A DNA stretch of 64,000 bases from contig NZ_SNXY01000012.1 in the NCBI RefSeq assembly GCF_004362745.1, positions 62,001-126,000 of the forward strand, in the 5' to 3' direction. Position 1 is the stretch's first letter. Each line of letters opens with the position of its first letter. Below, in pieces: positions 39,749-47,347 of this stretch. The notes under the pieces are model-generated. The model saw only the letters and a list, made by a program, of their open reading frames with translations, was not told where the DNA came from and did no database searches. A program made the translations under genes and the position numbers. The DNA is from Oharaeibacter diazotrophicus (lineage in GTDB: Bacteria > Pseudomonadota > Alphaproteobacteria > Rhizobiales > Pleomorphomonadaceae).

Positions 39749-41217
39749 GGGTCGGCGTTCCGCACCGCGCGCGAGATCGTGACGCCGTCGGCGTCGACGA
39801 GGTCGACGATCAGCGGCATCCGGCCGAGGGCGTGGGTGGCGCAGGACAGGCAGGGGTCGTAGGCACGGATCGCGACCTCGACGTGGTTCAGCAGCGGTTC
39901 GGTGACGACGCGGCCGTCGAGATGGTCGCGCGCCACCGCGCGGATCGCCTCGTTCATGGCTTGGTTGTTGTGGGTCGTGGAGACGATCAGGTTGCACCAG
40001 GACACGAGGTCGTCGTCGCCGACGCGGTAGTGGTGGATCAGCGTGCCGCGCGGCGCCTCGATGATGCCGACCGCCTCGCCGGCGCGCGCGCCGCGCTCGG
40101 CCATCAGGTCGGTGCCCGTGATCTCCGGGTCGTCGAGCAGGTCGCGGATCACCTCGAGGGCGTGCAGGAGCTCGATCAGGCGGGCCCAGTGCGTCATCAG
40201 CGCGCCGGCGATCGGCCGACCGCCGCCGGCGGCGAGGAAGACCTGCCGCTCCGCCTCGGCGAGCGGGCTCGGCATCCGATCGACGGTCTGCAGCCGGGCG
40301 AGCGGGCCGACCTTGTACCAGCCGTCCTCGGCGCCGAGGGCGGCGATGTGCGGGAACTTCATGTAGGACCACGGCTTGACGATCTCGACGATCCGCTCGT
40401 GGTAGGCGGCGGGGTCGACGTGGTCGAACAGGATAGCGCCGTTCAGGTCGCGGGCGCGCAGGCCGCCGTCGTAGAGGTCCATGGCGCCGTCGGGCGCCAC
40501 CAGCGACATGGTGTGCGACGGCGCCGATCCGAAGCCGGCGTAGAAATCGGGCGCCGCCCCGGCGAGCCGGCGGATCAACGCCACCGCCTCGACCGCCCAG
40601 CCGACGTGCTCGTCGAGGTCGCGGCGCAGTTCGTCGCGTTCCTCCGGGGTCAGCGCCTTGTTGACGCCGCCCGGAATCGCGCCGGTGCCGTGGATGCGCT
40701 TGCCGGCGGTGTGGCGGATCACCTCCTGGCCGAACTTGCGCAGCTTGACGCCCTTCAGGGCGATGTCGGGCGCGGCGGCGACGACGCCGACGATGTTGCG
40801 CCGGGTCGCCTCGCAGTCGAAGCCGAGCAGGAGGTCGGGCGAGGCGAGGTGGAAGAAGTGGACGGCGTGGCTCTGGGCGATCTGGCCGTAGTGCATGAGC
40901 CGGCGAAGTTTCTCCGCCGTCGGCGTCAGGGCGCCGTAGCCGGCGATCCGGTCCATCGCCTTGACGGCGGCGAGGTGGTGGCTCACCGGGCAGATGCCGC
41001 AGAGCCGCTGCACCATCACCGGCACCTCCCAGTAGGGCCGGCCCTCGACGAAGGCCTCGAAGCCGCGGAACTCCACGATGTGGAGGCGCACTTGGTGCAC
41101 GCGGTTCTCGGCGTCGAGCAGGATGGTGACCTTGCCGTGGCCCTCGACGCGGGTCACGGGGTCGATGGCGATGCGGCGCAGGCCCGTCTTGGAGGGCGCG
41201 GTCTCGAGGCTCGTCAT
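39745..41217 (-). CDS. hoxH: NAD-reducing [NiFe]-hydrogenase large subunit
   Basis: The 490-residue catalytic subunit binds the NiFe centre. The two Cys pairs are present: RLCGICPVSH (Cys 73 and 76) and DPCLSCATH (Cys 456 and 459). The latter is followed by a 28-residue tail (ALGRMPLIVDL...) that the protease should remove after His 462. The pattern, including VEGHGKVTI and FRGFEAFVEGRPYWE, places it in the bidirectional group 3d. It lies after hoxY with a 10-bp gap and overlaps the protease gene. With HoxFUY it exchanges electrons between H2 and NAD(H) in the cytosol. Confidence 0.95.
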   Translation of the reverse strand: MTSLETAPSKTGLRRIAIDPVTRVEGHGKVTILLDAENRVHQVRLHIVEFRGFEAFVEGRPYWEVPVMVQRLCGICPVSHHLAAVKAMDRIAGYGALTPTAEKLRRLMHYGQIAQSHAVHFFHLASPDLLLGFDCEATRRNIVGVVAAAPDIALKGVKLRKFGQEVIRHTAGKRIHGTGAIPGGVNKALTPEERDELRRDLDEHVGWAVEAVALIRRLAGAAPDFYAGFGSAPSHTMSLVAPDGAMDLYDGGLRARDLNGAILFDHVDPAAYHERIVEIVKPWSYMKFPHIAALGAEDGWYKVGPLARLQTVDRMPSPLAEAERQVFLAAGGGRPIAGALMTHWARLIELLHALEVIRDLLDDPEITGTDLMAERGARAGEAVGIIEAPRGTLIHHYRVGDDDLVSWCNLIVSTTHNNQAMNEAIRAVARDHLDGRVVTEPLLNHVEVAIRAYDPCLSCATHALGRMPLIVDLVDADGVTISRAVRNADP

Positions 41218-41227
41218 CCCGGCACCG

Positions 41228-41797
41228 TCAGTCGAAGTGGAGGAGGGCGTCGGCGAGCCGCGGCGTGCGGCCCTCGGCGAGGTCGGTCAGGAACTTGTGG
41301 ATCGCGTCCGCCGAGGGCGGGCAGCCCGGCAGGAAGTAGTCGACGCGGACCACCTCGTGCAGCGGGTGGACCTTGTCGGTGAGCAGCGGCAGTTCGGGGT
41401 CGTCGGGGATGCCGGCGCCGCCGTCGGGGCGCTCCTCGTAGACCTTGCGCAGGATGTCCTCGAGGCCGCGGTGGTTGCGCATCGCCGGCAGGCCGCCGTT
41501 GACGGCGCAGGCGCCGAGCGCGATCACCACCTTGGCGGCACGGCGCAGCTCGCGCAGCACGTGGACGTTCTCGGCGTTGCAGACGCCGCCCTCGACGAGG
41601 GCGATGTCGCAGGGGCCGGGGTGCTTGATGTCGGTCAGCGGCGAGCGGTCGAGCACGATCAGGTCGATGAGGCCGACCAGCCGCTCGTCCATGTCGAGGA
41701 AGGACATGTGGCAGCCGAAGCAGCCGGCGAGCGAAGCGGTGGCGACGCGGAGCCGCCGGCGCGGCGCGGGGGCGGGGAGGGGGGCGGGCGCGCTCAT
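41228..41797 (-). CDS. hoxY: NAD-reducing hydrogenase small subunit
   Basis: A 189-residue subunit that carries the proximal [4Fe-4S] cluster. Cluster ligands are seen in LAGCFGCHMSFLD (Cys 26 and 29), ALGACAVNGG and FLPGCPPSAD. As usual for group 3 hydrogenases it has no Tat signal peptide and lacks the extra C-terminal clusters of membrane-type small subunits. The Pro-rich first 14 residues are a short extension. It overlaps hoxU (ATGA) and precedes hoxH. Confidence 0.94.
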   Translation of the reverse strand: MSAPAPLPAPAPRRRLRVATASLAGCFGCHMSFLDMDERLVGLIDLIVLDRSPLTDIKHPGPCDIALVEGGVCNAENVHVLRELRRAAKVVIALGACAVNGGLPAMRNHRGLEDILRKVYEERPDGGAGIPDDPELPLLTDKVHPLHEVVRVDYFLPGCPPSADAIHKFLTDLAEGRTPRLADALLHFD

Positions 41798-42522
41798 CGG
41801 CCGTCCTCCGTGCGGGCGAGATGGGGCGAGACCTCGGAGATCGGCCCGGCGTCGAAGACGCGGGCGCCGATCGGCACCGAGAAGCCGACCCGCTTCGGCA
41901 GGATCGCCCCGACCGGGCAGACGTGGGCGGCGGCGTCCTCGATCGCGAGATCGGTGTCGCCGAGCCGCCCGGTGGGAGAGTTCACGACGATGCGGCAGTC
42001 GCCGCCGCGGCCGGCGACGGCGAACACCGACTTGCCATCGACGTCGCGGCTCGCCCGGACGCAGAGTTCGCAGAGGATGCAGCGGTCGAGGTCGAGCAGC
42101 ACGTCGGGGTGCGAGCCGTCGAGCCGGCGGTTCGGGTAGAAATGGTCGAAGCGCGGCGTCAGCATCTCGGCGTCGTAGGCGAGCGCCTGGAGCGTGCAGT
42201 TGCCGCTCTTCTCGCAGCCCGGGCAGAAGTGGTTGCCCTCGACGAACAGCATCTGCAACAGGGTGCGCCGGCGCTCCTGGATCTCCGGCGTCGCGCTCGC
42301 GACCTCCTGGCCGGGCAGCGCCCGCATCGTGCAGGCCGAGCCGTTGCGGCCGTTGACCACGACGGTGCAGACCTTGCAGCTGCCGTGCGGGGCGAAGTCC
42401 GGGTGGTGGCAGAGGTGCGGGATCCAGACCCCGGCGGCGAGCGCCGCCTCGAGGATGGTCTGGCCCGGCTCGAACGGCACGCGCAGGCCGTCGATGACGA
42501 CGACGTTCTCGATCTCCGTCAC
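41794..42522 (-). CDS. hoxU: NAD-reducing hydrogenase diaphorase small subunit
   Basis: The 242-residue protein corresponds to the N-terminal part of NuoG. It has a [2Fe-2S] ferredoxin-like domain (HLCHHPDFAPHGSCKVCTVVV with a later Cys), a His/Cys [4Fe-4S] segment (NHFCPGCEKSGNCTLQALAYD) and a further Cys group (LDRCILCELCVRASRDVDG, and HVCPVGAIL). It carries electrons between HoxF and HoxY. The GTG start overlaps the hoxF stop (GTGA), and the stop overlaps the hoxY start. Confidence 0.94.
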   Translation of the reverse strand: MTEIENVVVIDGLRVPFEPGQTILEAALAAGVWIPHLCHHPDFAPHGSCKVCTVVVNGRNGSACTMRALPGQEVASATPEIQERRRTLLQMLFVEGNHFCPGCEKSGNCTLQALAYDAEMLTPRFDHFYPNRRLDGSHPDVLLDLDRCILCELCVRASRDVDGKSVFAVAGRGGDCRIVVNSPTGRLGDTDLAIEDAAAHVCPVGAILPKRVGFSVPIGARVFDAGPISEVSPHLARTEDGR

Positions 42523-44321
42523 GGCTCGAACTCCTGCACGAGATGGGCGTCGGCGTCGTCGCGGCCGGCGAGGCGGCGGGCGGTGGCGAGCGAAGCGTCG
42601 AGGTCGAAGGCGGGCTCGAAGTCGACCGCGGCGAGGCGGCGCTCGAAGGCGGGGCGGAAGCGCTCGAGGGCGTCGACCACGGCGTTGGCCGCGGTCTGGC
42701 CGAGGCCGCAGTGGCTGGTGCGCGCCATCAGGCTCTGCAGCCGGCGGATCTCCAGGAGGTCGCCGTGGGTGCCGTGGCCGGCGGCGACCTTGTCGACCAG
42801 CCGCTTCACGAGCCGGGTGCCGACCCGGCAGGGCGTGCAGAAGCCGCAGCTCTCCTCGGCGAAGAAGTCGGCGAAGGCGGCGGCGACGTCGACGAGGTCG
42901 CGGCCGGGGCCGAACACCATCATGGCGCCGGCGGTCGGCACGTCCTCGAAGGCGATGCGGCGGCGGAAGTCGTCGGCGGCGACCAGCACGCCCGAGGCGC
43001 CGCCGACCTGGACCGCGATCGCCCGCTCGGCGCCGCAGTCGGCCAGCACCTCGGCGATGGCGACGCCGAAGGGATATTCGTAGACGCCGGGCCGGTCGCA
43101 GTCGCCGGAGATCGAGAGCAGCTTGGTGCCGGTCGACTGCCGCGTGCCGGTGCCGGCGAACCACGCGCCGCCGCGCTTGGCGATCTCGTGCGCCTTGCAC
43201 AGCGTCTCGACGTTGTTGACCACGGTCGGACGGCCGAGATAGCCGCGCACCACCGGGAAGGGCGGGCGGATCCGCGGCCGGCCCGGCTTGCCCTCGAGAC
43301 TCTCGATCAGCGCGGTCTCCTCGCCGCAGACGTAGGCGCCGGCGCCCATGCGGATCTCGACGTCGAAGTCGAAGCCCTCGGTGCCGAGCACGCTCCGCCC
43401 GAGGAGGCCGCGGGCGCGCATGTCGGCGAGCACGGCCTCGAGCGGGGCCTTGAGGTGGAGATATTCTCCGCGCAGGTACAGGAAGCCCTCGCTGGCGCCG
43501 ACGCACCACGCCGCCACCGCCATGCCCTCGAACACCTTGCCGGCGTGGCTCGCCAGCAGCACCCGGTCCTTGAAGGTGCCGGGCTCGCCCTCGTCGGCGT
43601 TGCAGACGATCACCTTGGGGCCGCCGGCGGCGTCGCGGGCGGCCATCCACTTGACCGCGGTGGTGAAGCCGGCGCCGCCGCGGCCGCGCAGGTTGGAGGC
43701 GCGCATCTCGGCGAGCATGCCGTCGCGACCGCGGGCGATCGCCGCGGAGAGGCTCTCGCCGGGCACCCACGGCCCGCCGAGCAGCACGTCGGCCCGGCGG
43801 ACCTGGTCGTCGACCCGGAAGAACTCCTCCGGCCAGTCGGCGAGGGCCACGTCGCGACGGACGAGGTCGGCGACGGCGTCGACCCGGTCGGCGGTCATGC
43901 GTGTGACGACGCGCCCGTCGACGAGGATCGCGGGGCCCTGGTCGCCCATGCCCGTGCATGCGGTCAGCCCGACCGAGACGCGGCCGTCGGCGCTGGTCTC
44001 GTCGCCGGAAAGGCCGAACTGCGCCAGCATGCGCCGGTAGAGGGCGCGGTTGCCGGCCATGCGGTCGGTGACGTTGTCGGAGAACAGGATCCGGGTGCGC
44101 CCGCGCGGCCGGGTCGCGAAGAAGGCGTAGAAAGTGGCGGTTGCCTCGACGTCGGCACGCGAGACGCCGAGGCCGGCGGCGACGGCGGTCAGCGTGTCGG
44201 GCGACAGCCAGCGGAGGTCGTCCTGGATCTCGCGCAGGATCTCGACGAGACGGGTGCGGTCGCGGCGGTGGCGGTCGAGCGCGGCGTCGACCGCGCGGGT
44301 CTCCAGGTCGTCGTCGGGCAC
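42519..44321 (-). CDS. hoxF: NAD-reducing hydrogenase diaphorase large subunit (NuoE-NuoF fusion)
   Basis: A 600-residue flavoprotein that oxidises or reduces NAD(H). Residues 1-165 resemble NuoE, but only one Cys (TACTGMGDQGP) is left of the four that bind a [2Fe-2S] in NuoE. The NuoF-like rest has the FMN/NADH motif SNLRGRGGAGFTTAVKW, CNADEGEPGTFKDR, GAGAYVCGEETALIES, and the [4Fe-4S] ligands EESCGFCTPCRVG with a distal Cys (RTSHCGLGQ). It starts with GTG after GGGGGAG. It is the first gene of hoxFUYH-W and diverges from the Por operon. Two FNR boxes lie between them. Confidence 0.93.
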   Translation of the reverse strand: MPDDDLETRAVDAALDRHRRDRTRLVEILREIQDDLRWLSPDTLTAVAAGLGVSRADVEATATFYAFFATRPRGRTRILFSDNVTDRMAGNRALYRRMLAQFGLSGDETSADGRVSVGLTACTGMGDQGPAILVDGRVVTRMTADRVDAVADLVRRDVALADWPEEFFRVDDQVRRADVLLGGPWVPGESLSAAIARGRDGMLAEMRASNLRGRGGAGFTTAVKWMAARDAAGGPKVIVCNADEGEPGTFKDRVLLASHAGKVFEGMAVAAWCVGASEGFLYLRGEYLHLKAPLEAVLADMRARGLLGRSVLGTEGFDFDVEIRMGAGAYVCGEETALIESLEGKPGRPRIRPPFPVVRGYLGRPTVVNNVETLCKAHEIAKRGGAWFAGTGTRQSTGTKLLSISGDCDRPGVYEYPFGVAIAEVLADCGAERAIAVQVGGASGVLVAADDFRRRIAFEDVPTAGAMMVFGPGRDLVDVAAAFADFFAEESCGFCTPCRVGTRLVKRLVDKVAAGHGTHGDLLEIRRLQSLMARTSHCGLGQTAANAVVDALERFRPAFERRLAAVDFEPAFDLDASLATARRLAGRDDADAHLVQEFEP

Positions 44322-44384
44322 GGCGCACTCCCCCTCGAAAGGCCGTCGTCGAAGGGAGCTTCCCAGCTTCGCGGCCGGCCCGCA

Positions 44385-44398
44385 GTGATCGAAATCAA
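44385..44398. promoter_or_regulatory. FNR/FixK-like box, placed for hoxF
   Basis: GTGATCGAAATCAA matches TTGAT-N4-ATCAA at 9 of 10 positions. Its centre is 70 bp from the hoxF start, so a class II position at -41.5 would put the start site near 44,350 with a leader of about 29 bases. Confidence 0.65.
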
Positions 44399-44419
44399 AC
44401 CGCGGAACGCCCGGCCGGG

Positions 44420-44433
44420 TTGACGCCGATCAA
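44420..44433. promoter_or_regulatory. FNR/FixK-like box, placed for the Por operon
   Basis: TTGACGCCGATCAA matches TTGAT-N4-ATCAA at 9 of 10 positions. Its centre is 72 bp before the first Por gene, so a -41.5 placement would put the start site near 44,468 with a leader of about 31 bases. The two boxes are 35 bp apart centre to centre. Confidence 0.65.
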
Positions 44434-44498
44434 TGCGGCCGGGGCCGTCCGGGCCGATGGTCCGGGGCGTCACAACGTCGAGTGAAGGACGGTTCCCG

Positions 44499-45080
44499 AT
44501 GTTCCAGGTCCGTATCCACGGCCGCGGCGGCCAGGGCGTCGTCACGGCCGCGGAGATGCTCTCGGTCGCCGCCTTCCTGGAGGGGCGCCACGCCCAGGCC
44601 TTCCCGAGCTTCGGCTCGGAGCGCACCGGCGCGCCGGTGGTGGCGTTCTGCCGGATCGACGACCGCGAGATCCGCGTCCGCGAGCCGGTGGTGGCGCCCG
44701 ACGCGCTGATCGTCCAGGACCCGACTCTGTTCCATCAGGTCGACGTGTTCCAGGGCCTGTCGCCGGACGGCTACGTGCTGGTCAACTCCGGCCGGAGCTT
44801 CGCCGAGCTCGGCCTTGCCGACGTCGCCGGCCGCTTTCGCCCCGAGCGGATGCTGACGGTGCCGGCGAGCGACCTCGCCATGCGCCACATCGGGCGGCCG
44901 CTGCCGAACGCCGTGCTGCTCGGCGGCTTCGCCGCCTTCGCCGGCCTCGTCCACCTCGACAGCGTCGAGGCGGCGATCCGCGACCGCTTCTCCGGCCGGC
45001 TCGCCGAGGCCAACGTCGCCGCGGCCCGCGCCGCCCACGCCTACGTCACCGAGGAAATGAGGGAGCCCGCGCGATGCTGA
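44499..45080 (+). CDS. porG: Pyruvate:ferredoxin oxidoreductase gamma subunit
   Basis: The 193-residue product is the gamma domain of 2-oxoacid:ferredoxin oxidoreductases: VRIHGRGGQGVVTAAEMLSV (CoA-binding region), HAQAFPSFGSERTGAPVVAF and a final LLGGFAAFAGLVHLDS. GAAGGA precedes the ATG. It is the first gene of an operon with alpha and beta subunits and a flavin oxidoreductase. It overlaps the alpha gene by 7 bp. The Por rather than Kor assignment rests on the alpha subunit. Confidence 0.9.
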   Translation: MFQVRIHGRGGQGVVTAAEMLSVAAFLEGRHAQAFPSFGSERTGAPVVAFCRIDDREIRVREPVVAPDALIVQDPTLFHQVDVFQGLSPDGYVLVNSGRSFAELGLADVAGRFRPERMLTVPASDLAMRHIGRPLPNAVLLGGFAAFAGLVHLDSVEAAIRDRFSGRLAEANVAAARAAHAYVTEEMREPARC

Positions 45081-46327
45081 GGCAGATCGAGGGATCGCGG
45101 GCGGTCGCCGAGACCGTGGCGCTGTGCCGGCCGGAGGTGATCTGCGCCTATCCGATCTCGCCGCAGACACACATCGTCGAGGGCCTCGGCGAGCTGGTGA
45201 AGACCGGCGCGCTCGCCCCGTGCGAGTTCGTCAACGTCGAGAGCGAGTTCGCGGCGATGTCGGTGGCGATCGGCGCCTCGGCGGCCGGCGCGCGCGCCTA
45301 TACCGCGACGGCTTCGCAGGGGCTCCTGTTCATGGTCGAGGCGGTCTACAACGCCTCCGGCCTCGGCCTGCCGATCGTGATGACGGTGGCCAACCGCGCC
45401 ATCGGCGCACCGATCAACATCTGGAACGACCACACGGATTCGATGTCGCAGCGCGACTGCGGCTGGATCCAGCTGTTCGCCGAGACCAACCAGGAGGCCG
45501 CCGACCTACACGTCCAGGCCTTCCGCCTCGCCGAGGAGCTGTCGCTGCCGGTGATGGTCTGCATGGACGGCTTCATCCTGACCCACGCCTTCGAGCGGGT
45601 CGACATTCCCGACCAGGCTACGGTGGACGCCTTCCTGCCACCGTTCGAGCCCCGGCAGGTGCTCGACCCCGCCGACCCCGTTACCATCGGCGCCATGGTG
45701 GGACCCGAGGCCTTCATGGAGGTGCGCTACCTCGCCCACCACCGCCAGACCGAGGCGCTCGCCCGCATCCCGGAGATCGCGGCGGAGTTCGCCGCCGCCT
45801 TCGGCCGGGAATCCGGCGGGCTCGTCAGGCCCTACCGGCTCGACGACGCCGAAACGGTGGTGATCGCGCTCGGCTCGGTGCTCGGCACCATCAAGGACGT
45901 GGTCGACGAGATGCGCGCCGAGGGCCGGCGGATCGGCGCGCTCGGCATCGGCTCGTTCCGGCCGTTCCCGCACGCGGCGATCCGCGCCGCGCTCGCCGGG
46001 GCGAAGCGCTACGTGGTGGTGGAGAAGTCGCTCGCCGTCGGTGGCGGCGGCGTGGTGGCGACCGACGTCCGGATGGCGCTCGACGGCGCGGCGATCCCCG
46101 GGATCACCGCCGTCGCCGGCCTCGGCGGCCGGGCGATCACCAAGGCCTCGCTGCGGCGGCTGTTCGAGGCGGTGATCGTCGGCACGGCCGAGCCGCTGAC
46201 CTTCCTCGACCTCGACCGCGGCATCGTCGAGCGCGAGCTCGCCCGGATGCGCGAGAAGCGCCGCTCCGGCCCGATCGCCGAGAACATCCTGAGGGACGTC
46301 GGCGCCGTCGCCGCCCGCATCGTCTGA
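45074..46327 (+). CDS. porA: Pyruvate:ferredoxin oxidoreductase alpha subunit
   Basis: The 417-residue alpha subunit has the pyrimidine-binding TPP domain (ICAYPISPQTHIVEGLGELV, VESEFAAMSVAIGASAAGAR, ATASQGLLFMVEAVYNASG). The GAPINIWNDHTDSMSQRDCG block matches archaeal and Thermotoga-type PorA (pyruvate) better than KorA (2-oxoglutarate). The C-terminal transketolase-like domain shows ALGSVLGTIKDVVDEMR and ALGIGSFRPFPHAAI. It converts pyruvate and CoA to acetyl-CoA and CO2, reducing ferredoxin, or runs in reverse. Substrate choice is inference. Confidence 0.9.
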   Translation: MLRQIEGSRAVAETVALCRPEVICAYPISPQTHIVEGLGELVKTGALAPCEFVNVESEFAAMSVAIGASAAGARAYTATASQGLLFMVEAVYNASGLGLPIVMTVANRAIGAPINIWNDHTDSMSQRDCGWIQLFAETNQEAADLHVQAFRLAEELSLPVMVCMDGFILTHAFERVDIPDQATVDAFLPPFEPRQVLDPADPVTIGAMVGPEAFMEVRYLAHHRQTEALARIPEIAAEFAAAFGRESGGLVRPYRLDDAETVVIALGSVLGTIKDVVDEMRAEGRRIGALGIGSFRPFPHAAIRAALAGAKRYVVVEKSLAVGGGGVVATDVRMALDGAAIPGITAVAGLGGRAITKASLRRLFEAVIVGTAEPLTFLDLDRGIVERELARMREKRRSGPIAENILRDVGAVAARIV

Positions 46328-46342
46328 CCGCCGGGGGACGCC

Positions 46343-47344
46343 ATGAGCTACACGCCGATCAAGTTCCACCAGACCGGCACCCACACGCTGGGCAACCGGC
46401 TGCTGGCGCCCGAGGACCGCACGGTGCAGTCCTCCCTGGACCGGGCCAACGCGCTCTCCTGCGGCCACCGCGCCTGCCAGGGCTGCGGCGAGGCGCTCGG
46501 CGCGCGCTACGCCGTCGACGCCGCGATGGCCGCGGCCGGGCGCGACCTCGTCGCCGCCAACGCCACCGGCTGCCTCGAGGTGTTCTCGACGCCCTATCCG
46601 GAGACGTCCTGGCAGCTGCCGTGGATCCATTCGTTGTTCGGCAACGCCGCGGCGGTCGCCACCGGCATCGCCGCGGCGATGAAGGTCAAGGGCCGGTCGA
46701 CCCGGGTGATCGCCCAGGGCGGCGACGGCGGCACCACGGACATCGGCTTCGGCTGCCTCTCCGGCATGTTCGAGCGCGACGACGACGTGCTCTACGTCTG
46801 CTACGACAACGAGGCCTACATGAACACCGGCGTGCAGCGCTCCTCGGCGACGCCGCCGGCCGCGCGCACCGCCACGACGGTCGCCGCCGGGCCCGAACCC
46901 GGCAACCGCTTCGGCCAGGGCAAGGACGTGCCGCGGATCGCGCTCGCCCACGAGATCCCCTACGTCGCCACCGCCACCGTCGCCAACCTGCGCGATCTCG
47001 AGGCCAAGGTGGAGAAGGCGATGGGCTTTCGCGGCGCCCGCTACGTCCACGTGCTGGTGCCGTGCCCGCTCGGCTGGGGCACGCCGTCCGACCAGACGAT
47101 CCGGATCGCCCGCCTCGCGGTCGAGACCGGCCTGTTCCCGGTGTTCGAGGCCGAGCACGGCGAGATCACCGGCACGCTGAAGATCCGCGAGAAGCGCCCG
47201 GTCGAGGACTATCTCCGTCCGCAGAAGCGCTTCGCCCACCTGTTCTCGCCGGAGCCGGCGACCGCGACGATCGCCCGCCTGCAGGCGATCGCCGACCGCA
47301 ACGTCGCCCGCTACGGGCTCCTCGATCCGGCCGCCGAGGTCTGA
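46343..47344 (+). CDS. porB: Pyruvate:ferredoxin oxidoreductase beta subunit
   Basis: A 333-residue subunit with the TPP diphosphate/Mg site (GDGGTTDIGFGCLSGMFERD, then YDNEAYMNTGVQRS). The [4Fe-4S] Cys are in GHRACQGCGEALGARYA, with others at NATGCLEVFS and VPCPLGWGTPSD. The segment SSATPPAARTATTVAAG is also typical. GGGGGA precedes the ATG. It lies 15 bp after the alpha gene and 3 bp before the flavin oxidoreductase gene. No separate delta (ferredoxin) gene exists; that function is probably supplied by the next protein. Confidence 0.92.
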   Translation: MSYTPIKFHQTGTHTLGNRLLAPEDRTVQSSLDRANALSCGHRACQGCGEALGARYAVDAAMAAAGRDLVAANATGCLEVFSTPYPETSWQLPWIHSLFGNAAAVATGIAAAMKVKGRSTRVIAQGGDGGTTDIGFGCLSGMFERDDDVLYVCYDNEAYMNTGVQRSSATPPAARTATTVAAGPEPGNRFGQGKDVPRIALAHEIPYVATATVANLRDLEAKVEKAMGFRGARYVHVLVPCPLGWGTPSDQTIRIARLAVETGLFPVFEAEHGEITGTLKIREKRPVEDYLRPQKRFAHLFSPEPATATIARLQAIADRNVARYGLLDPAAEV

Positions 47345-47347
47345 ACC

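Noticed and set aside
39749-40372. Longer maturation protease starting inside hoxH
   Set aside because: The extra 208 codons are an Arg-rich shadow of hoxH. The GTG overlapping the hoxH stop gives the normal family length.
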